Of a stretch of 64,000 nucleotides of DNA, positions 59,021 to 64,000 are shown one piece after another. Position 1 is the first letter of the stretch. Each line of letters opens with the position of its first letter. The position numbers and the translations under genes were made by a program. The notes under the pieces are model-generated. The model saw only the letters and a list, made by a program, of their open reading frames with translations. It was not told the origin of the DNA and did not search any database. This stretch comes from Pachyseris speciosa (taxonomy: Eukaryota > Cnidaria > Anthozoa > Scleractinia > Pachyseridae): NCBI GenBank assembly GCA_016490735.1, contig JAEMWC010000279.1, positions 289,501 to 353,500 of the forward strand, given 5' to 3'.

Positions 59021-60070
59021 AGCGTGTCATTTACGAGACCAAAGGAATGTGGTTCTCTTTTTGTAAAAAATATTCGGTGCATTAGCTTGAAATAAAATTT
59101 TCTTAGTTTATTATCGCTTGACATATACTTTACACTGCTGAAAAAGGAATCAGTCTCTGTGGCGTGTGACTGTAAATCTCTCTGCCATTTTTCAACCCCC
59201 TTCAATGCGTCTTTGTACCTCGGATTTTCTATCAGAAGCCTGTAATAATCCCTAGTTTTCATTTTATGCAAATGTATAGTAATGTCAGTAGTTAGTTGGA
59301 ACTCGCTCGCTGGAGAAAAAGGTGGATTTGTCTATTAGTTTTGCTCTTGCCCTATCAATAAGAGACTGTGGGATTGACGATAACAACCTGAATATGAGTT
59401 AAGAAATTGCAGTTTAAATCGTATTTTCGAACGAACTCTGCGTGAAAGAGGAACTTCCCATCCGCTCTCAGAAGATCTTGAATATTAAGAGTAACATTCC
59501 TATCAAACCAGCTCCCATAGAAAATTGTTCGACCATTTGTGCGAATTTATTTGTTATTGAATACAATCAATTCCTGGTCACTGTCTTGGGAATTGGAAGA
59601 GGGTTTAAGTTCAGCGAAATAATGTAACAATAACTTGTAAAAGTTTGGGAAATGTGCCTCCTCAGGACATTTTTGGTAATAATTACAACGCAACAAAATT
59701 TTTAACCCACCGTGTACTTATCAAAAAAAATGTTCTGGAATTACTTCCCAGGTCCTTTATTAAGAATCTCGAGATCCAAGCTAGTTTGAGCGATTTAGAC
59801 ATGGTCTCCACGCTGGGTGCACGTAAGCCCCCTTGGTTATAGTCCAGAAACATAACTTAACGATTGATTTTGTCCTTCTCTTTTTCCAAATGAATTTAAA
59901 AATTCCAGAGTCAGCGGCGTTAATATAATCTTTAGGAATGTCAAGAATTGAAATCGGGTGTACGAGCTGCGAGATAGCTAAGCTTTTTGCTATGAGACAT
60001 CTTCCGAACAGTGTCGAAGATTTGGAGACTGTCAGATATCATGAACGGTTTCAATTTTTAGCAATTTTTC
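59021..60070 (-). pseudogene. LINE ORF2 remnant, minus strand
   Basis: Three successive minus-strand pieces show LINE-like sequence: ILDIPKDYINAADSGIFKFI with GGLRAPSVETMSKSLKLAWI-like text (60.0-59.75 kb), FYGSWFDRNVTLNIQDLLRA (about 59.5 kb), and DNKLRKFYFKLMHRIFFTKR (about 59.1 kb). They lie in correct order with frameshifts and stops. The 3' end is cut where the plus-strand LINE tail begins. Confidence 0.72.
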
Positions 60071-60229
60071 CCTAAACAGTTATAATTGTCAGTTGTCTTT
60101 GTATGTCATATGAGACGAAGATCCCCAAGGCTCTCATTGGACTCTCCGGCCATTTGAATACGAATCCGGTTTTTCTTTAGAATACCTCCAGAGTCCTAGC
60201 CACAAAGCTGTGGTTTTGAATGGGCTAAG

Positions 60230-60830
60230 GCGGGACTTAACCTAAACACCGTTTTTGCGTCGCTCGACATGGTTTTGACGTTAATATCTCGTTCACGTTT
60301 CAAGCAATCCAAAATCTCTATGCTCATCCCACGAAGCTGTATAGACCTCTTTAGCTTGTATGTTTTGTTTTCCCAATGTAGGTCAAGTGATGTTACCCTA
60401 GAGAACTGTTTCTTTGCAATTTCGTCTTGTTCACGTGTATAAGTACGCATAATTTATGAAATTCCCTTGGGAACATCTCATGACCTACATTGGGAAAACA
60501 AAATGTAGAAGCTAAAGAGGTCCATAGTGGGATATTGTGTGAATTTTTTGGTGATTTTTGGACATATTTGGGAAGAGATAATTTTTCTAGAAGAATTAGT
60601 TAAATTTAGGGAAATAGGGAATATTAAAGATTTAATGTAGGTTTGAAATTGGAATTTGAAGTGGAAAATTAGTAAATTAGTAAACAGTTCCCCAGCAACC
60701 TTCAGTGCCCTGGTGGGGTGTCATCTGTCTGGTGGCGTTCCAAAACATTTTTGTACATTTTAATCCCTTCTTTAAAATACTTAAAATTTCACTCCGATTC
60801 ACCTTAAGTCCCACCTTAATGGGATCTTCC
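60230..60830. repeat. Dispersed repeat, first copy, with hairpin insertion
   Basis: It shares long stretches with 62405-62720 (GTGTGAATTTTTTGGTGATT and others) and with 63045-63130 (GTTCCAAAACATTTTTGTAC). A ~180-bp part has inverted arms (60338-60386 against 60480-60528, CCTACATTGGGAAAACAAAA) absent from the second copy. Confidence 0.75.
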
Positions 60831-61794
60831 ACTCAAGACCACCTTTTTCTTCAAAACTAAACTAACTCAGTAGAAACCACCATCATGCAACTCGTTGCCA
60901 TGAATGATGACAAACACAATGATGTTTGAGTCTCTTGTTGCCATGGTAACAGAACAAGCTTTTGTTAGATGTCTTTAATAGTGCTTCCTCAGTAACAATA
61001 AATGAGCAAAAGCACTTAGGCAAGGGGGCAAGAAACAACTTTTTACAAATTATGTTTGCATTGATCCATTCTGTGAACCTAAACTTGTGGACTGACTCTA
61101 GTTATTTGCAGAGAGAAAATCTTCAAAGTTTCACTTTGCCAAAAATGGCTGTTTTTGGCCTATACCTACCATCAGTCTTTGGAATGTTATGAAAGAACTA
61201 TTCAACAGATTGGCTTTATTCTGGTCCATTACATAGAATGTTTGTCTGCCTCACATTTGAGCCCTAAACTATAATGCTAGTAAAGGTAAAAGCATGGAAA
61301 ATAAATAATTTTTGCCAACTACAAATATCATGCCAGTTTCAAATTTCAAACTGGCATAGGGTCAACAAAAAATTCCTCTGGTCAGGTTTTGCCATCTTTC
61401 CCAACAATATCAGTGCAAAAGTGTTTTTTGCACATGAAGCAAAGGGGAAGAAACTCAAACAGGCAGACAATGCATTCTCCAGCAAAGTAATAGCATAGAA
61501 ATGGAATGAAAACAACATATCAGCTCCAAAATAGCTAAAAATAGTGCATGGATTAAATGAAAATCTTACCTCGCAAACGAGCAGTCTGGACAAAGCTTTT
61601 TTCAACTTAATCCTTTATTCAGAGAGTAAACATAACAAAACAGCTCTTCTGCTTCCAAATTAAAGAGGAGGTTTATAATAAAAGGCAAACAAGACCTCTA
61701 TCAGCTCTGACCCCGTTGCATCCTGGGAAAGTCTACATGTCTTTGAGCGGGAAAGGATACTCCAAAGCAATTTACCATTTTCTGACCAAGTCTC

Positions 61795-61886
61795 AAACCA
61801 GGCTTCAATCCGGCACCAAAATTTGTTCGGGCACCTTCAGTATTCAATGAAACTTCCGCCAGTGAAGATTGAAGCCTGGCGAGACA
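61795..61886. repeat. Short foldback
   Basis: GTCTCAAACCAGGCTTCAATC and GATTGAAGCCTGGCGAGAC are inverted around a short spacer. Confidence 0.6.
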
Positions 61887-62204
61887 AGGCACATCTTGTC
61901 CACAAGCAACAAACTGTCAGCAGATTCAAGCAAGCGTTCGAACAAAGTTTGTTGTATTCGCAGTGCCAATAAGCGGTTTGGGATTGGCAAGGTTTAAGCC
62001 TTCTTAGCCCTTGATGATGAACTCTGGCACCAGTAAATGACCCAAAACACAGTAATTTAGGGCAAGTTTAATTTGACACATTCCAGGGTAAATCAGTCGA
62101 CCAGAGAGTGAATTAAACGAGTCGAGTATAGCCACGTGACCAGCTGTCATGTGACAAGATATATGCATAACAATACCCAGTCCCCGATCAAACGAGTTTT
62201 AATA

Positions 62205-62219
62205 CCCCCCCCCCCCCCC
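62205..62219. repeat. Poly-C run
   Basis: A C homopolymer with no GTACTCCC-type element around it. Confidence 0.9.
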
Positions 62220-62404
62220 AGCTCACTTTTAGCAAAAAACCTACGATTTCCATACATTTTCTATTGTATAAAACCACCTTGAAACGAAATTACAGTAAAA
62301 GTGATAAAAATATGTAACTCATTCGCTTTAATGTGGATTACCCTAAGATTCAAAAAAATTAATGCGAAAAATACCCTGATGGTCTTTCTTAGGTGTTGGC
62401 TCAA

Positions 62405-63130
62405 GCCGGGACTTAACCTAAACACCGTTTTTGCGTCGCTTAACATGGATTTGACGTTAATATTTCGTTCGCGTTTCAAGCAATCCAAAATCCCTATGCT
62501 CATCCCAGGAAGCTGTACTGTGGGATATTGTGTGAATTTTTTGGTGATTTTTGGGCATATTTGGGAAGAGATAATTTTTCTAGAAGAATTAGTTAAATTT
62601 AGGGAAATAGGGAACATTGAAGATTTAATGAAGGTTTAAAATTGGAATTTGTAGTGGAAAATTAGTAAATGGACACCAAAACAGTTCCCCAGCAACCTTC
62701 AGTGCCCTGGTGAGGTGTCAATTTAAGTCTATAAATTAAGAACTTTCCTCATGAACTGACTTCCCCTTATTTTGCTTATTTTTTTGTTTGTGTTCTTGCT
62801 TTTTTAACCTAAATATGCTTACAAATTAAATAAGACACGTCTAAATTATCATTTTATAGTTGTATTTTTCTTGAGGTGCCTGTAGCCCGAATAAGCCCTA
62901 ATGGTTTCTATATGGGCATCCTCGCCTAATGCTTTTCTTTTATCGATAATTTAATATCTCTTGCAGTTTAATATATATTTATTTTGTAATTTAAAACAAC
63001 AATAAGTGGCAAAACTAAACTGAAACTGAATCTGAAACAACTCTCTCGTGGTGTTCCAAAACATTTTTGTACATTTTAATCCTTTCTTTAAACTCCTTAA
63101 AATTTCACTCCAATTCACCTTAAGTCCCAC
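62405..63130. repeat. Dispersed repeat, second copy
   Basis: It is the partner of 60230-60830, interrupted by about 325 bp of unique AT-rich DNA (62720-63045). Similar minus-strand frames in both copies (MSIEILDCLKRERDINVK and the like) reflect the repeat; their coding status is unknown. Confidence 0.7.
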
Positions 63131-64000
63131 CGCAAGCCGCAAGCCGCAAGCCTAACAGACTTCATTTTGAAGTAAGATTTGTTTTTTTGTTTTTTTGTTA
63201 TTTCTTCGAAATACGCTTTTTTAGTAATGACTTTCAAACCACCGAGCATAGCACGCTTGAGCTGCCTGTGGTACAAACAGTCCTCAGAAATGAAGATAGA
63301 CAAGAAAACATCCTCTCCTAAACGTAACATTTATTCTAATGACCCTTTCTTTTATAACCCTTTTAGCCCTAACAGTGACCAGTATTTACTTTTAACGCGC
63401 AACAACTATTTGTGTCAAAACAAGATTGGCTTATCGTTTCCAAAAACAATCAACATTATGAAACAAACTAACACGTTCGCACATTCCACACATACATTCC
63501 ACCTTAGGTCGGTGAAGGAGCTAACTATTTGCTACAATTTCCTCATTCGACAAATAAAATACTCGACAATTAGTCTCCGGTAGTGGTCTGTATTAATAGA
63601 AAAACTTCCATCGAGCAATGCGTCATCGAAAAAGCGACATATTTAGCCATGTAAAAAACACTAAGAAATATCCCAAGACATCCAAATGGGTGATGGGAAA
63701 CGAACTCAACAAGGACAACAAGCTGATAGATACAAAGCAAGAGAGATTATGCGAATTACACCCTGAACAATAGTATTACCCAGCTAGCACTATGAATAGA
63801 ACGTTAGGACACTAGGAAACCCTTATGAGACAGTAATTTTCGGTTAAGTGACATTTGGCGACGCTTGTGGTCGCGTGTACCGGGTCGCGTGTGCCATGAA
63901 TAAGATGGAGGATATACCTCACAAATTAATGTGATTTGGTAAGCTGAAGCCACTCTAAAGGCACTAAGGCCACATGGTAGCGGGCATTACCCCTTAAATC
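63131..64000. other. Right end of window, nothing recognised
   Basis: A 134-codon plus-strand frame (63179-63583) is the longest here but has low-complexity composition and no family resemblance. Confidence 0.4.

Noticed and set aside
63179..63583. 134-codon plus-strand frame, longest at the right end
   Set aside because: Begins in a T-rich run, biased composition, no recognisable motif or splice context.

Overview
The window looks like nuclear DNA of an anthozoan cnidarian, most likely a stony coral. The clues are intron-rich coding DNA with GT/AG splice sites, AT-rich spacers packed with short foldback elements, a Penelope-like element and two LINE remnants, a ~106-bp minisatellite of a kind I associate with corals, and a tandemly duplicated TNF-receptor/death-domain gene, a family expanded in corals. 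Species assignment is inference. Most of the open reading frames over 60 codons are chance or repeat shadows. The real genes are built from short exons.

The main content is a minus-strand locus for death-domain TNF receptors. Gene copy 2 has five receptor exons in the window, in transcription order: CRD1 (20798-20617), CRD2 (19988-19744), stalk/membrane span/tail (19235-18936), death domain part 1 (18305-18222) and death domain part 2 with stop (17900-17644). Splice sites and phases agree at every join. With a 16-codon leader exon the model gives an uninterrupted frame of about 371 residues. Gene copy 1 (2838-773) has the first three receptor exons; its death-domain exons would lie left of base 1.

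Upstream of each CRD1 exon, also on the minus strand, are many very short exons. Each is an ATG plus 15-20 mostly hydrophobic codons ending in a phase-0 splice donor, which fits the phase-0 acceptor of CRD1. I call the types a to g by distance from the receptor exons. Copy 1 has a, b, d (decayed), e. Copy 2 is followed by a, b, d, e, f, g, then b, c, then b, c, d (relic), e, f, g. The array therefore spans about 24.8-47.9 kb and looks like tandem alternative promoter/signal-peptide exons feeding one receptor body. Types b and e carry the NF-kB-type palindrome GGGGAAACCCC with a CCAAT box; type c has a TATA box and initiator 33 bp apart.

Layout: 1-477 left flank with a foldback; 478-13209 duplication copy 1; 13210-17640 foldback cluster and minisatellite; 17641-18305 death-domain exons of gene 2; 18645-35195 copy 2; 35420-37400 a small b-c block; 37400-37860 foldback repeats; 37860-50148 copy 3, which holds first exons but no receptor exons; 50149-64000 repeat-rich DNA with microsatellites, a Penelope-like fragment, nested LINE remnants and foldbacks. 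Comparing the copies exposes several clean transposon insertions with target duplications and matching empty sites, and one hybrid element apparently formed by recombination between two related elements.
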